This document shows positions 1 through 9,370 of a DNA stretch of 64,000 nucleotides, piece after piece (position 1 is the first letter of the stretch; each line of letters begins with the position of its first letter). This DNA comes from Xenophilus sp. Marseille-Q4582 (GTDB lineage Bacteria > Pseudomonadota > Gammaproteobacteria > Burkholderiales > Burkholderiaceae_C), in the NCBI RefSeq assembly GCF_916700565.1, contig NZ_CAKAKO010000001.1:62001-126000 (forward strand), read 5' to 3'. The position numbers were made by a program, and so were the translations under genes. Under the pieces are notes generated by a model. That model was not told the DNA's origin. It searched no databases and saw only the letters and a program-made list of their open reading frames with translations.

Positions 1-21
1 ACACAAAAGCTCAAGAAGCCC

Positions 22-912
22 ATGACACAAGCACGCAAAGGCATCATCCTGGCCGGGGGGTCGGGCACGCGCCTGCACCCCGCCACGCTGGCCATCAGCA
101 AGCAGTTGCTGCCGGTCTACGACAAGCCCATGATCTACTACCCGCTCAGCACCCTGATGCTGGGCGGCATGCGTGACATCCTCGTGATCAGCACGCCGCA
201 GGACACGCCGCGCTTCCAGCAATTGCTGGGCGACGGCAGCCAGTGGGGCGTGCACCTGCAGTACGCGGTGCAGCCCAGCCCGGACGGCCTGGCGCAGGCC
301 TTCATCATCGGCGACAAGTTCATCGGCAACGCGCCCAGCGCGCTGGTGCTGGGCGACAACATCTTCTACGGCCACGACCTGGCCGTGCTGCTGGACAAGG
401 CGAGCGCGCAGCCGGCCGGCGCCACCGTGTTCGCCTACCACGTGCACGACCCCGAGCGCTACGGCGTCGTGGCTTTCGACGAGCGCGGCAAGGCCGTCAG
501 CATCGAGGAAAAGCCGGCCCAGCCGAAGAGCAGCTACGCGGTCACGGGCCTGTACTTCTACGACAACCAGGTCGTGGACATCGCCAAGGCGGTGCGCCCC
601 AGCGCACGCGGCGAGCTGGAGATCACCGCCGTGAACGAGGCCTACCTGCACCAGGGCCGGCTCAGCGTGCAGATCATGCAGCGCGGCTATGCCTGGCTGG
701 ACACGGGCACGCACGAGAGCCTGCTCGAAGCCGGCCAGTTCATCGCCACGCTCGAGCACCGCCAGGGCCTGAAAATCGCCTGCCCCGAGGAAATCGCCTG
801 GCGCGCCGGCTGGATCGGTGACGAGCAGTTGCAAAAGCTGGCGGACCCGCTGCGCAAGAACGGCTACGGTCAATACCTGCTGCGCCTGCTCAAGGAAGGA
901 AAAGTCCGATGA
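22..912 (+). CDS. rfbA: Glucose-1-phosphate thymidylyltransferase
   Basis: This 296-aa enzyme makes dTDP-glucose from glucose-1-phosphate and dTTP, the first step of dTDP-L-rhamnose synthesis in the cytosol. The N-terminal nucleotide-binding signature GGSGTRL (residues 12-18) is present, followed by [18 protein letters not shown], which is characteristic of RmlA. The length is normal for the family. The ATG at 22 lies after a purine-rich AAGAAG. The stop overlaps the next start (ATGA), so the gene is coupled to rfbC. The window opens inside this operon, and rfbB/rfbD would be expected upstream. Confidence 0.97.
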   Translation: MTQARKGIILAGGSGTRLHPATLAISKQLLPVYDKPMIYYPLSTLMLGGMRDILVISTPQDTPRFQQLLGDGSQWGVHLQYAVQPSPDGLAQAFIIGDKFIGNAPSALVLGDNIFYGHDLAVLLDKASAQPAGATVFAYHVHDPERYGVVAFDERGKAVSIEEKPAQPKSSYAVTGLYFYDNQVVDIAKAVRPSARGELEITAVNEAYLHQGRLSVQIMQRGYAWLDTGTHESLLEAGQFIATLEHRQGLKIACPEEIAWRAGWIGDEQLQKLADPLRKNGYGQYLLRLLKEGKVR

Positions 913-1457
913 AGATCACCCCCACCGCCATCCCCGAGGTCCTGATCCTGGAGCCCAGGGTCTTTGGCGACGAGCGTGGTTTCTTCATGGAGAGCTTCAA
1001 CAAGAAGGTCTTCGACGGGGCCGTGGGCCGCGCCGTCGATTTCGTGCAGGACAACCATTCCCGCTCCAGCCGGGGCGTGCTGCGCGGCCTGCACTACCAG
1101 ATCCAGCAGCCGCAGGGCAAGCTGGTGCGCGTCACGCGCGGTTCCGTGTTCGACGTCGCCGTCGACATCCGCCGCAGCTCGCCCACCTTCGGCAAGTGGG
1201 TCGGCATCGAACTGAGCGAAAGCAACCACCGCCAGTTCTGGGTGCCGCCGGGCTTCGCCCACGGCTTCCTGGTGCTCAGCGAGAGTGCGGACTTCCTGTA
1301 CAAGACGACCGATTACTACGCGCCGGCGCATGAGCGCAGCATCGTGTGGAACGATCGTCAACTGGCAATTGAATGGCCTGAGATCGGCCAGACCCCCGTG
1401 CTGTCGGCCAAGGACGCTGCCGGTGCGGCGTTGGCTGAGGCCGACCTTTTCGAATGA
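909..1457 (+). CDS. rfbC: dTDP-4-dehydrorhamnose 3,5-epimerase
   Basis: This 182-aa protein epimerises dTDP-4-keto-6-deoxyglucose at C3 and C5 in dTDP-rhamnose synthesis. The family core [12 protein letters not shown] (His62) and PQGKLVRV (Lys71) is visible, as are [11 protein letters not shown] and the PPGFAHGF motif of the RmlC cupin. It overlaps rfbA by 4 bases. A 189-base gap holding a nested inverted repeat separates it from the exporter genes. Confidence 0.97.
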   Translation: MKITPTAIPEVLILEPRVFGDERGFFMESFNKKVFDGAVGRAVDFVQDNHSRSSRGVLRGLHYQIQQPQGKLVRVTRGSVFDVAVDIRRSSPTFGKWVGIELSESNHRQFWVPPGFAHGFLVLSESADFLYKTTDYYAPAHERSIVWNDRQLAIEWPEIGQTPVLSAKDAAGAALAEADLFE

Positions 1458-1477
1458 CTGGCTGAGGAGCCACGCTG

Positions 1478-1542
1478 CAGGAGGCTGCGGAGCTTCCGGT
1501 TGGAATCCCGGATCCGGGATCCCCGCTGTTCCGAGCCTCCTG
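1478..1542. repeat. Nested inverted repeat with 16-bp palindrome
   Basis: A perfect palindrome ATCCCGGATCCGGGAT (1505-1520) sits inside a larger inverted repeat with arms CAGGAGGCT (1478-1486) and AGCCTCCTG (1534-1542), extended on the inner side by GCGGA/TCCG. It lies between rfbC and wzm1. There is no T-run, so it is not a classical terminator. It could be an attenuating mRNA structure or a protein-binding site. Confidence 0.6.
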
Positions 1543-1646
1543 TCAGCTGATCGATGGACGTGTTTCACGCCTCCTCGTGCCGACGGACGGCGCAGGCCGC
1601 GGGCACCCGCGTTGCCGTCTGTATGGATATTGCTCGAGACACAAGC

Positions 1647-2462
1647 ATGAGTACTGAAACGGGTTCATGGCCCAATCCATTCTCGCCGCTGATCCGGTAT
1701 TCCTATCTGATCCGGCAACTTGTCGCGCGCGACATGAAGAGTCGGTTTCGGCGTTCCAGCTTGGGCTTGCTGTGGCTGGTCGTCAGTCCGCTGCTCCTGC
1801 TGACCGGCTACACGCTCGTGTTCGGTGTCCTGCTGAAGGCGCGCTGGGGGGGCGCAGGCAGTAGCGTCGAGTTCGCCTTGGTGCTTTTCTCCGGCCTGAT
1901 CTTCTACAACTTCTTCAGCGAGGTTATCGGCCGCTCGCCATCGCTTCTTTATGACAACCAGCCTTTTGTCAAAAGAATGGTGTTTCCGCTGGAGGTGCTG
2001 AACTGGTCCCTTCTTCTATCGGCCGCCATCAATTTTTTCATCGGCCTGCTGACTTGGTGCGTGTTCTATCTCGTGGTTCACAAGAGCCTGCCGGCCACGC
2101 TGCCGCTGATTCTGCTCGTGTTCATTCCTTTCGCCGTTTTCGCGCTGGGATGCTCCTGGCTGCTTTCGGCCTATTCCGTCTACCACCCGGACGCTGAGCA
2201 CGTGGTGCCGATTCTGCTGCTGCTGACCATGTTCATCTCGCCCCTTTTCTTTCCGGTCGAGTCCCTGCCGGAGGGTTTCCGCAGCGTCTTGCAATTCAAC
2301 CCCCTGTCGCATGTCCTTGAACAGGCGCGTGCCGTGCTCATCGGTGGCCGGGCACCGGACGTGACCACCATCGCGGCCGGCACGGCCATCGCATTGCTGA
2401 CGGCCTGGCTGGGCCATGCATCCTTCATGGGAAACCGGGATGGATTCGCCGATGCACTCTGA
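1647..2462 (+). CDS. wzm: Polysaccharide ABC-2 exporter permease (Wzm1)
   Basis: This 271-aa inner-membrane protein matches the ABC-2 permease of O-antigen/capsule exporters. The N-terminal segment RRSSLGLLWLVVSPLL and the ARWGG motif, followed by several hydrophobic helices, are typical. It would move undecaprenyl-linked glycan across the inner membrane with Wzt1, whose gene starts within its last codons. I chose ATG 1647 because the conserved N-terminus (PFSPLIRYSYL) follows it directly. An in-frame ATG at 1623 and a more upstream start at 1554 add residues without family character. Confidence 0.9.
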   Translation: MSTETGSWPNPFSPLIRYSYLIRQLVARDMKSRFRRSSLGLLWLVVSPLLLLTGYTLVFGVLLKARWGGAGSSVEFALVLFSGLIFYNFFSEVIGRSPSLLYDNQPFVKRMVFPLEVLNWSLLLSAAINFFIGLLTWCVFYLVVHKSLPATLPLILLVFIPFAVFALGCSWLLSAYSVYHPDAEHVVPILLLLTMFISPLFFPVESLPEGFRSVLQFNPLSHVLEQARAVLIGGRAPDVTTIAAGTAIALLTAWLGHASFMGNRDGFADAL

Positions 2463-3786
2463 GTTGGCCATCCGCGTACGGGGACTGAGCAAGTACTACG
2501 AGTTCGAGCATGTCCACGAATGGAGTTTGCTGGGCGGCCAGCGGCAGCGTGAGCGCAGCGGCCAAGGCTATCTGGCGCTTTCCGACATCAGCTTTGAGAT
2601 CCCGCGGGGGCAGGCCGTTGGGTTGATCGGTCGCAATGGTGCCGGCAAGAGCACCCTGCTCAAGATTCTGACGGGAAGCCTTCGACCCAGCGAGGGGGAG
2701 GTCGAGGTGCGGGGGCGGGTCTCCGCCCTGCTGGAACTCGGTGCCGGTTTCAACTCGGAGTTCACGGGCCGCGAGAACATCTTCCTGGTGGGCGCGGTCC
2801 TCGGCATGTCCGAGGAGGAGGTTCGGGCCAAGTACCAGGCCATCGTGGACTTCGCGGACATCGGCGTGTTCATCGACAAGCCGGTCAAGTCCTATTCAAG
2901 CGGCATGATGGTCCGGCTGGCTTTTGCGCTGCAGGTGCATGTGGATCCCGACATCCTCATCATCGATGAGGCCCTGAGCGTGGGAGACATCTTCTTTCAG
3001 CAGAAGTGCATTGCGAAGATCCGCGAGATCCTGGAGCGCAACGTCACGCTGCTGTTCGTCTCCCACGGGCTCAATTCGGTCAAGAGCCTTTGCTCGCGCG
3101 CCATCCATCTGGACAAGGGCTGCATGCGGGCGGACGGTCCCGCGGAGGAAGTGTGCAACGCCTACCAGAATGCCATGACCAGCGTGTCGACGCAGGACTG
3201 GCGCCTGGCCGTGGAGGCGTCGAAGATGGCCGAGGATGGGGCTGCTTTCATGGCCGTGCAAAGGGTGAGTGCGCCCACCGCCGCCGAAGCCGACCCGGAT
3301 TTCGAGCGTCGGCTCACCCAGCAGTCGGGCAGCGGTGAAATCCGCTTCACCGGTTTGACCTTCGTCGACGCGCAGGGACGGCCCGTGACGGTGATGGAGC
3401 AGGCGGGCTCCATCCGATTGCGTGCCTATCTTCAAGCGCACGCCAGCGTTCCGGAAGGCGCAGCCATCGGCATCCTGGTGCGCGATGCGGCCGGCGTGGA
3501 CCTGATCGCCTTCAACTCCGACTTTTACCAGTACCGTTTGCCGGCTTTCGAGGCAGGACGCACCTACATCTGGGAACTGGACCTGGAGCTGCCGTTGGCG
3601 CGCGGCTACTACTCCTTTCAATGCGGCATCAAGCCGCATCCCCAAAGCGACTACTTCTACCATCGCTGCTTCAACGCCGCCTTGCTGGAGGTGGCGTCGA
3701 ATCCGGTGACCTGGGGAGCCTACGGCGGCCGCATCATCCACAGTCCCTCGGCAGCACGCGTCCTGCAGATCGATGGAGGCACCTGA
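2452..3786 (+). CDS. wzt: Polysaccharide ABC exporter ATPase with C-terminal extension (Wzt1)
   Basis: This 444-aa protein has an ABC ATPase domain: Walker A GRNGAGKST near residue 60, the YSSGM signature near 148, Walker B ILIIDEALSVGD near 168 and the H-loop FVSHG near 201. About 200 residues follow that resemble the Wzt C-terminal jelly-roll, which in E. coli O9a binds the modified non-reducing end of the glycan before export. It overlaps wzm1, so the pair is coupled. In-frame ATGs at 2416 and 2440 are alternatives; 2452 is the closest to the ABC domain. Its stop overlaps the next ATG. Confidence 0.93.
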   Translation: MHSELAIRVRGLSKYYEFEHVHEWSLLGGQRQRERSGQGYLALSDISFEIPRGQAVGLIGRNGAGKSTLLKILTGSLRPSEGEVEVRGRVSALLELGAGFNSEFTGRENIFLVGAVLGMSEEEVRAKYQAIVDFADIGVFIDKPVKSYSSGMMVRLAFALQVHVDPDILIIDEALSVGDIFFQQKCIAKIREILERNVTLLFVSHGLNSVKSLCSRAIHLDKGCMRADGPAEEVCNAYQNAMTSVSTQDWRLAVEASKMAEDGAAFMAVQRVSAPTAAEADPDFERRLTQQSGSGEIRFTGLTFVDAQGRPVTVMEQAGSIRLRAYLQAHASVPEGAAIGILVRDAAGVDLIAFNSDFYQYRLPAFEAGRTYIWELDLELPLARGYYSFQCGIKPHPQSDYFYHRCFNAALLEVASNPVTWGAYGGRIIHSPSAARVLQIDGGT

Positions 3787-5969
3787 TGTTCGTCTCCGTT
3801 CTCCTGCCTTTCGTGGACCGCGGCAGCGGCCCGTTGTTCCATTGGGTGATGCTGGCCCAGATGGCTCGCTTCGAGGTGGAGGACGTCGCCTTCATCGGCG
3901 ACTCGGCGTACTTCGATGAGTCCTCCATCCCTTTCGGAGACTGGCTCAAGCTTGGCGGGTTGCGCTTCCAGTGTCCGGACCAGCGCAAGTTCCGCGCCTT
4001 CCACAAGATCGAGCTCGCACCTGAGCTCTTCGCCGACATGGCGGTGCGCATCGGCGGTGGTCATCTGGATCTGTTTCGGCACCTGCTGACGGAGCCTGAT
4101 CCCGCATTCGCGGCGTGCCTTGAGCAGCACCTGCGCGAACTGGCGCAACACAACGATATCGAGGCGTTGCTCAGCTGGTGCAACCTTCCGGCGCTCAGTC
4201 GGGCGGCGGCTCAGATGGGCGGGGTCCCCGTGATCCACAACGAGCTGGGACCCTTGCGCAGCCCGCTGTACCGGGACACCATCTACTTCGACTTCCATGG
4301 CGTGAACGGCTGCACCAGTCCGCCCACCTGGTCGCAGGACTGGGTGAGGCAACAGCTCGAAGGAAGCGACCTGCTGGAGCCCGCCCGATTGCGCGGGCTC
4401 CTCGTGGCGGACTCCGCGCGCGTCCAAGCGCTGGAACGCACCCCGCCCGTCTTTCGCGCGGGTGTGGCCTTGCAGGTCGAAGACGATTCCAACGTCGTGG
4501 CCTATGCCAGCGGCTGGACGCCGCTCCAACTGCTCTATGACGCCATCGGCCGATTCGGTGCCGATCAGGTGAGCGTCCGCGGCCATCCCGGCGCGCACTT
4601 CGTCTATCGAGGAGGACTGGGGCAGGCCGATGCCTCCACCGATTCCCTGGCTTTTCTGGCCAGCGTCGAGGAACTGGTTTCCGTCAACTCCAGTCTGTTG
4701 GCCGAGGCCGCGCTTTGGGGGCGGCGCTTCGATGCCAAAGGCGACACCCCGATGCGCTTCCTGGCGCAGGCCTTGGCCACGCGCGAGCCGGAATGGGCGA
4801 AGGTGGCGCTCAACGCCTTCTTTCTGGCCTACCTCGTCCCTGCCGATCTCCTGTTCGATCCGGCTTATTACCGTTGGCGGTTGACCATGCCGACCTTGGC
4901 CCGGTGCCATGAGCGGCACATGGCAGCCCTGCACCTGCGCAGCGGCACGGCCATCGAGGAGCTGCCCGGCGGGTCGGATGGTTTGCGTGCCAGCGGCGGG
5001 TTGGTTCGCGTGCCTGCCTTGTGGACTGGCACGCTGAGCCTGGAGCGCCAGCTGGAGCAGATTCGTGTGCAGCTGGACCAGTCTCGGCAGCAGGCGGCGC
5101 TGCGCGAGGCCGAGCTGCTGGGCGAACTGGCGGGTGAGCGCGAGCGGGCGAACCGTTGGGAAGCCGAAGCCAAGCAGAACTGGCGCGACAAGGAGGCTCT
5201 CGGTGCACGCTTGACCGAGGCCGAGGCGCGAGAGGCGCAGGCGAGGGCAAGACGCGACACCGAACTGGAGCGTGCCCTGGAGCGAGAGCGGCTGAGTCTG
5301 CAAGAATTGGCACAGGCTCGCGCAGAACTCGACAGCGCCGAGGCGGAGCGCCTGCAGTTGCATGAAAGTTACGTGGCGCTCAGTCAGGCTGTCGAGGCCC
5401 TGGCTGAGTGGAGTCGACGCGTGCCACACCGGCTCGGGGACGAAGCAGTTGTCTCCGACGAGCCGCCCGTGCCTGCTGCGGCGGCCGCGACGGAAGCCGG
5501 CCTGGAGGCACGTCCGGCCGCCGGGCAGGCTGACGTGGAGGCTGTGCTGTTGGCTCAGATCGACAGACTGTCCCGCAGGCTTGTCGCTGCAGAGGGTGAA
5601 GATGCGCTGCCTTCGGGCGAGCAGGCGCCGGTCGGCGCGGAGCCTTTGGCGCAGGTGCAGTGGCTCCAGGCGCAACTTCAAGCCTTGCAGGCAGACCTTT
5701 CGAACCAGCGGTGGCAGAACTTCTGCGTACGTCAGGCCCATGCGGCACTGCAGGCAGACATTGCAGAGGGGGGGGGCGCTCTGGTGCAAGCCTTGCGTGG
5801 CGAGGGCATGGACCCAGGCTGGAATTTTCCGGATCGTATCGGCGGGCTGGCGGCCGCCGTGGCCGCACACATGGCCGCCCTGCGTTCCCGACTTGAGGCC
5901 ACCCGCAGGCGGCCTCTCACAGTGCTTGAAAGAATCACCGGACGCCCGATGGATAGGGAAGCGAAATGA
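3786..5969 (+). CDS. GT-B glycosyltransferase-like protein with C-terminal coiled coil
   Basis: This 727-aa protein starts at the ATG that overlaps the wzt1 stop (TGATG). The N-terminal 390 residues look like a GT-B transferase of the Kdo-transferase type: an HP motif (SVRGHPGAHFVY, near 265) is followed by VSVNSSLLAEAALWG near 298, which matches the NSS...EA loop of such enzymes. Residues about 420-530 form a long Glu/Arg/Ala-rich coiled coil, and a second helical stretch occupies about 590-655. This layout is reminiscent of chain-terminating proteins with molecular-ruler coiled coils (WbdD, WbbB) that work with extended Wzt proteins. That role is inferred. A run of nine Gs lies at 5768-5776. 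Confidence 0.6.
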   Translation: MFVSVLLPFVDRGSGPLFHWVMLAQMARFEVEDVAFIGDSAYFDESSIPFGDWLKLGGLRFQCPDQRKFRAFHKIELAPELFADMAVRIGGGHLDLFRHLLTEPDPAFAACLEQHLRELAQHNDIEALLSWCNLPALSRAAAQMGGVPVIHNELGPLRSPLYRDTIYFDFHGVNGCTSPPTWSQDWVRQQLEGSDLLEPARLRGLLVADSARVQALERTPPVFRAGVALQVEDDSNVVAYASGWTPLQLLYDAIGRFGADQVSVRGHPGAHFVYRGGLGQADASTDSLAFLASVEELVSVNSSLLAEAALWGRRFDAKGDTPMRFLAQALATREPEWAKVALNAFFLAYLVPADLLFDPAYYRWRLTMPTLARCHERHMAALHLRSGTAIEELPGGSDGLRASGGLVRVPALWTGTLSLERQLEQIRVQLDQSRQQAALREAELLGELAGERERANRWEAEAKQNWRDKEALGARLTEAEAREAQARARRDTELERALERERLSLQELAQARAELDSAEAERLQLHESYVALSQAVEALAEWSRRVPHRLGDEAVVSDEPPVPAAAAATEAGLEARPAAGQADVEAVLLAQIDRLSRRLVAAEGEDALPSGEQAPVGAEPLAQVQWLQAQLQALQADLSNQRWQNFCVRQAHAALQADIAEGGGALVQALRGEGMDPGWNFPDRIGGLAAAVAAHMAALRSRLEATRRRPLTVLERITGRPMDREAK
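5768..5776 (+). repeat. G9 homopolymer inside coding sequence
   Basis: Nine consecutive G residues lie in the C-terminal part of the coiled-coil glycosyltransferase gene. The reading frame is open in this sequence. Slippage by one base would replace or truncate the last 60 or so residues, so the tract is a possible phase-variation site or a sequencing-error hotspot. Confidence 0.7.
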
Positions 5970-6733
5970 AGATCAGTCAGGGAGTCAACCGTGCGCCGCG
6001 TACGCCGGACGTGAGCGCAGTCATCACTTTCCATGCAGAAGGCGTGCTGGCGCATCCCACGCTGCACTCCATCGAGCGTTGCCGCAACTTTGCCGAAGAG
6101 CGCGGGTTGTCCGTGGAGTTTGTCATCACGCTGGACAATGCCGACGCCGAGACGCGGCGGGTGGTCACGCAGCATCCGGCGCTGCGCCCGAATGACCAGA
6201 TCCACGAAGTGTCGTTCCGCGATCTCTCCAGTTGCCGCAACTTTGCCGTCGCGCAATCCGGTGGCCGCTACATCGGCACTTTCGACGGCGACGACTACTT
6301 CTCGAAGAACTGGATCGCCACCTGTGTCGAGCGGATCCGGGGCGATGGCGGCAAGAACATCTTCCATCCGGAACTCATGCTGGCCTTCGGAGGCTGGAAT
6401 GCCTACTGGTGGCAGGTGGACCAGTTGGAAGAGTACTACCGGCCGGGGGCTCTTCTGACGACCAACTACTGGAACGCCTGTGCATTCGCGGAACGCGAGG
6501 TCTTCGAGAACTGCCCCTACCAGGTGTCGCGCGTGGGCGAGGCTGGGTTCGGCTTCGAGGACTGGCACTGGAACTGCGAAACCATCGCGCTCGGTTATGT
6601 GCATCGCCTGGCGCGCGGCACTGTGCGCTTTGAGCGTCGCAAGGAAGGGGGCTCCCTCAACATTGCTCACCAGCAGGCGGGGGCCGTGATTCGCGCATCC
6701 CGCTTCTTCGACAAGGGGGCGCCGAATGTATGA
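5966..6733 (+). CDS. Glycosyltransferase family 2
   Basis: This 255-aa protein has a GT-A fold. It starts with an SAVITFHAEG strand and a CRNFAEE helix, and carries a metal/nucleotide-binding FDGDDYFS motif near residue 105. Late residues GFEDWHWNCET resemble the acceptor-side ED motif of GT2 enzymes. It overlaps both neighbours (ATGA at 5966; 8 bases with the next gene), so it is part of the same glycan-assembly operon. The donor sugar cannot be read from the sequence. Confidence 0.85.
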   Translation: MKISQGVNRAPRTPDVSAVITFHAEGVLAHPTLHSIERCRNFAEERGLSVEFVITLDNADAETRRVVTQHPALRPNDQIHEVSFRDLSSCRNFAVAQSGGRYIGTFDGDDYFSKNWIATCVERIRGDGGKNIFHPELMLAFGGWNAYWWQVDQLEEYYRPGALLTTNYWNACAFAEREVFENCPYQVSRVGEAGFGFEDWHWNCETIALGYVHRLARGTVRFERRKEGGSLNIAHQQAGAVIRASRFFDKGAPNV

Positions 6734-8333
6734 ACTCCTGCGGCTTTGCCACGGCGCGCTCGATCGCTCGCTGGGCAAAGTTCTCTCGCCGCGAGCCCTG
6801 CAGGCCTTTCGCACCACGAGCCTCAGGATTGCAAGCAGGCTGTTTCCTGCACGTGTGCAAATTTCCACCGCGCAGGAACTGGAAGCGCTAGCGCTGAGCC
6901 AGCCGTGGAACCCTCCCGAACTGCCGGACTGGGTGAAAGCCGAGCTGGCCGAGATTGCCCGGGATATCGACCCCGCCGTGCATCCGGCCGGCGAATGGGT
7001 GAGTTCGGCCACTTTCTACGCCGCGCCCTGGACATACAGCCTGCCCGGCGATTCCTACTTCCATCTGAAGGCATTGCTCCCGCCCCACCTGGACCACATC
7101 ATCTTCGTGCCCTGGCTCAAGAGTGGCGGTGCTGATCTCGGTGCCATCCATTTTGCCAATGCCCTGGCCACGGATTTTGCGCAGCGCGTTGCCGTGATCG
7201 CCACGGAGAACGCATCCTCTCCGTGGAGCGATCGGCTCGCGGCTGGCGTGACCTTCGTGCCTGCCGGCTCCGCCCTGGAGGAACTGGAGGCGCAGCATCG
7301 CATCGACGTCGTGGTGCGCTTGCTGCTGCAGATATCGCCCGGCGTCATCCATGTGATGAACTCCAAACTGGCCTGGGAAGCCGTCAAGCGAAACGGGCTT
7401 GCGCTGCGCCAGCATTCCCGGATCTACGCCAGCCTGTACTGCGATGACATCAACGAACAGGGGCTGCCGGTCGGGTATGCGCGCAGCTATCTGGGGCATT
7501 GCCACGCGATGCTCGACGCAGTGGTCAGCGACAACCCGGTCACCCCGCGGCTGTGGTGCCGGCAAATGGGCTTGCGGGAAGACCTGTTCCATGTGGTGCG
7601 CTTCCCAGCGCCTCAGATGGCGGCCTGGCCAGCGCCCGAAGCGGCCGAGGTTGCCGATGGCGAGGTCTTGCCCGAACGGCACGTGCTGTGGGCAGGGCGG
7701 CTTGACCGTCAGAAGCGTCCGGACCTGCTGGCGCGCATTGCCAAGCGCATGCCGGAAGTCATTTTCGACGTGCATGGCGGGGCCGTGATGGACACGGGCA
7801 TGGAGCGGCTTCTGGCAGGGATCCCGAACATCCGCTTGCATGGTCCCTACAGCAGCTTTGCTGATCTGGGTCAGCGGCCGACACCGGTCGCCTTCCTCTA
7901 CACCTCGGCATGGGACGGCCTGCCGAACGTGCTGCTGGAAGCCGCCAGCGTCGGGCTGCCCATCGTGGCTTCTGATGTAGGGGGAATTTCGGACCTCCTG
8001 GATGGCGCGCAGCGCGTCGACCCTTTTGAGGACGTGGAAGGATACGTGGCCCGTCTGCAGCTGCTGATCGACGCACCCGCGCAGGCGCTGGCATGGCGGC
8101 AGCACCAGTTCGAGCGCATCCGCCAAGCCCATTCCAGGAACAGTTTCCTGCACGGCGTTGCCGCGCTTCCGGGTTACGTGAAACCCATTTCGGCCGATTC
8201 GCCAGGGCAGCCCTCGCAAGCCGCCCTGGCGGAGGCCGCGGGTCTGGATGCCTCTGCAGGCGAATGGCGTCATGGGGGCGTCCCTGCCGAGGTGTCGTGC
8301 GCAGCGCCTGCGCAGTCTGTGGTGGCTTCATGA
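6726..8333 (+). CDS. Glycosyltransferase family 4
   Basis: This 535-aa GT-B enzyme has a C-terminal Glycos_transf_1 domain: HVLWAGRLDRQKRPD near residue 319, then SAWDGLPNVLLEAASVGLPIVASD, which matches the family's EX7E loop with Asp in place of the first Glu. The N-terminal 170 residues are less typical, and about 55 residues after the catalytic domain are Ala/Gly-rich. It overlaps the GT2 upstream and the epimerase downstream (ATGA), which indicates one operon. Confidence 0.88.
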   Translation: MYELLRLCHGALDRSLGKVLSPRALQAFRTTSLRIASRLFPARVQISTAQELEALALSQPWNPPELPDWVKAELAEIARDIDPAVHPAGEWVSSATFYAAPWTYSLPGDSYFHLKALLPPHLDHIIFVPWLKSGGADLGAIHFANALATDFAQRVAVIATENASSPWSDRLAAGVTFVPAGSALEELEAQHRIDVVVRLLLQISPGVIHVMNSKLAWEAVKRNGLALRQHSRIYASLYCDDINEQGLPVGYARSYLGHCHAMLDAVVSDNPVTPRLWCRQMGLREDLFHVVRFPAPQMAAWPAPEAAEVADGEVLPERHVLWAGRLDRQKRPDLLARIAKRMPEVIFDVHGGAVMDTGMERLLAGIPNIRLHGPYSSFADLGQRPTPVAFLYTSAWDGLPNVLLEAASVGLPIVASDVGGISDLLDGAQRVDPFEDVEGYVARLQLLIDAPAQALAWRQHQFERIRQAHSRNSFLHGVAALPGYVKPISADSPGQPSQAALAEAAGLDASAGEWRHGGVPAEVSCAAPAQSVVAS

Positions 8334-9301
8334 AGTATCTGATCTGTGGGGGCGCGGGCTACATCGGCGCCCATCTGTGCAAATGGTTGGCGCGCGTGGG
8401 CCACGAGGTGACCGTGCTCGACAACCTGTCGACCGGCCACCGCGCGGCGGTGCGCTGGGGACGTCTGATCGAGGCCGACATCGTGGACCGTGCGGGGCTG
8501 TTCCGTGCGCTGGAAGGGGTCCATGCCGACGCCGTGGTCCACTTGTGCGCGCGCTCCCTTGTGGGTGAGTCCATGGCCGTGCCCTACGACTACTACGCCA
8601 ACAACGTCGCGGGCACGCTCAATGTCCTGGAATGGATGCGCACCCGGAATGTGGACAAGTTCCTTTTCTCATCGACGGCCGCTGTGTTCGGCCATCCGCA
8701 AGCAGAACTGATCGACGAGGGGCATCCGACCCTGCCCATCAATCCTTATGGGCGCAGCAAACTCATGGTCGAGCGCATCCTGCAGGATGCCGCGCAGGCC
8801 CATGGCTTGCGCTCGGTCGCCTTGCGCTACTTCAACGCATGCGGTGCGGATGAGCAAGGCGATATTGGCGAGTCGCACGAACCCGAAACACACCTGATCC
8901 CCAACGTGCTCCGTGCCGCGTTGTCAGGTGAGCGCGTGCGCATCTTCGGCGATGACTACCCCACGCCCGACGGCACCTGTGTGCGCGACTACGTGCATGT
9001 CAACGATCTGGCGAGTGCGCATGAACTGGCATTGAAGTTCATGGCGTGCAACGAGGGGGCGCATGTTTTCAATCTCGGCAATGGTTGCGGCTTCAGCGTG
9101 AAGCAGGTGCTGGCTGCGGCCGAAGAGGTGGTCGGGCGGGCCATTGCCGCAGAAGCGATGCCCAGGCGACCTGGCGATCCGCCGGTGCTGGTCGCCGCCA
9201 GCCGCAAGGCCCGTGAAGTGCTGGGTTGGTCCCCGGCCTACACCGACATGACCCGCATCATCGACACCGCCTGGCGCTGGCACCGCAACCCGGCTTACTG
9301 A
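8330..9301 (+). CDS. galE: UDP-glucose 4-epimerase-type SDR
   Basis: This 323-aa extended short-chain dehydrogenase has the NAD-binding GGAGYIG motif (residues 7-13), the catalytic FSSTAAVFG serine/threonine region and the NPYGRSK motif (Tyr140, Lys144). The substrate is probably a UDP-hexose, interconverting the gluco and galacto forms for the glycan. It is a little shorter than E. coli GalE (338 aa). I chose ATG 8330, which overlaps the stop of the GT4 gene, because GXXGXXG follows immediately; upstream in-frame codons lie inside the GT4 gene. Confidence 0.9.
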   Translation: MKYLICGGAGYIGAHLCKWLARVGHEVTVLDNLSTGHRAAVRWGRLIEADIVDRAGLFRALEGVHADAVVHLCARSLVGESMAVPYDYYANNVAGTLNVLEWMRTRNVDKFLFSSTAAVFGHPQAELIDEGHPTLPINPYGRSKLMVERILQDAAQAHGLRSVALRYFNACGADEQGDIGESHEPETHLIPNVLRAALSGERVRIFGDDYPTPDGTCVRDYVHVNDLASAHELALKFMACNEGAHVFNLGNGCGFSVKQVLAAAEEVVGRAIAAEAMPRRPGDPPVLVAASRKAREVLGWSPAYTDMTRIIDTAWRWHRNPAY

Positions 9302-9370
9302 CAACCCGCCAGCGTGTCGGACGTCCAGCGCCCTCGGCGGCGGCTCGATGCGCAACTGAGGAAATCCGCA

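Noticed and set aside
3720-5870. 716-codon minus-strand frame opposite the coiled-coil transferase
   Set aside because: Low-complexity Gln/Leu/Arg composition typical of antisense to a coiled coil, no family features, and the + strand gene is tightly coupled to neighbours.
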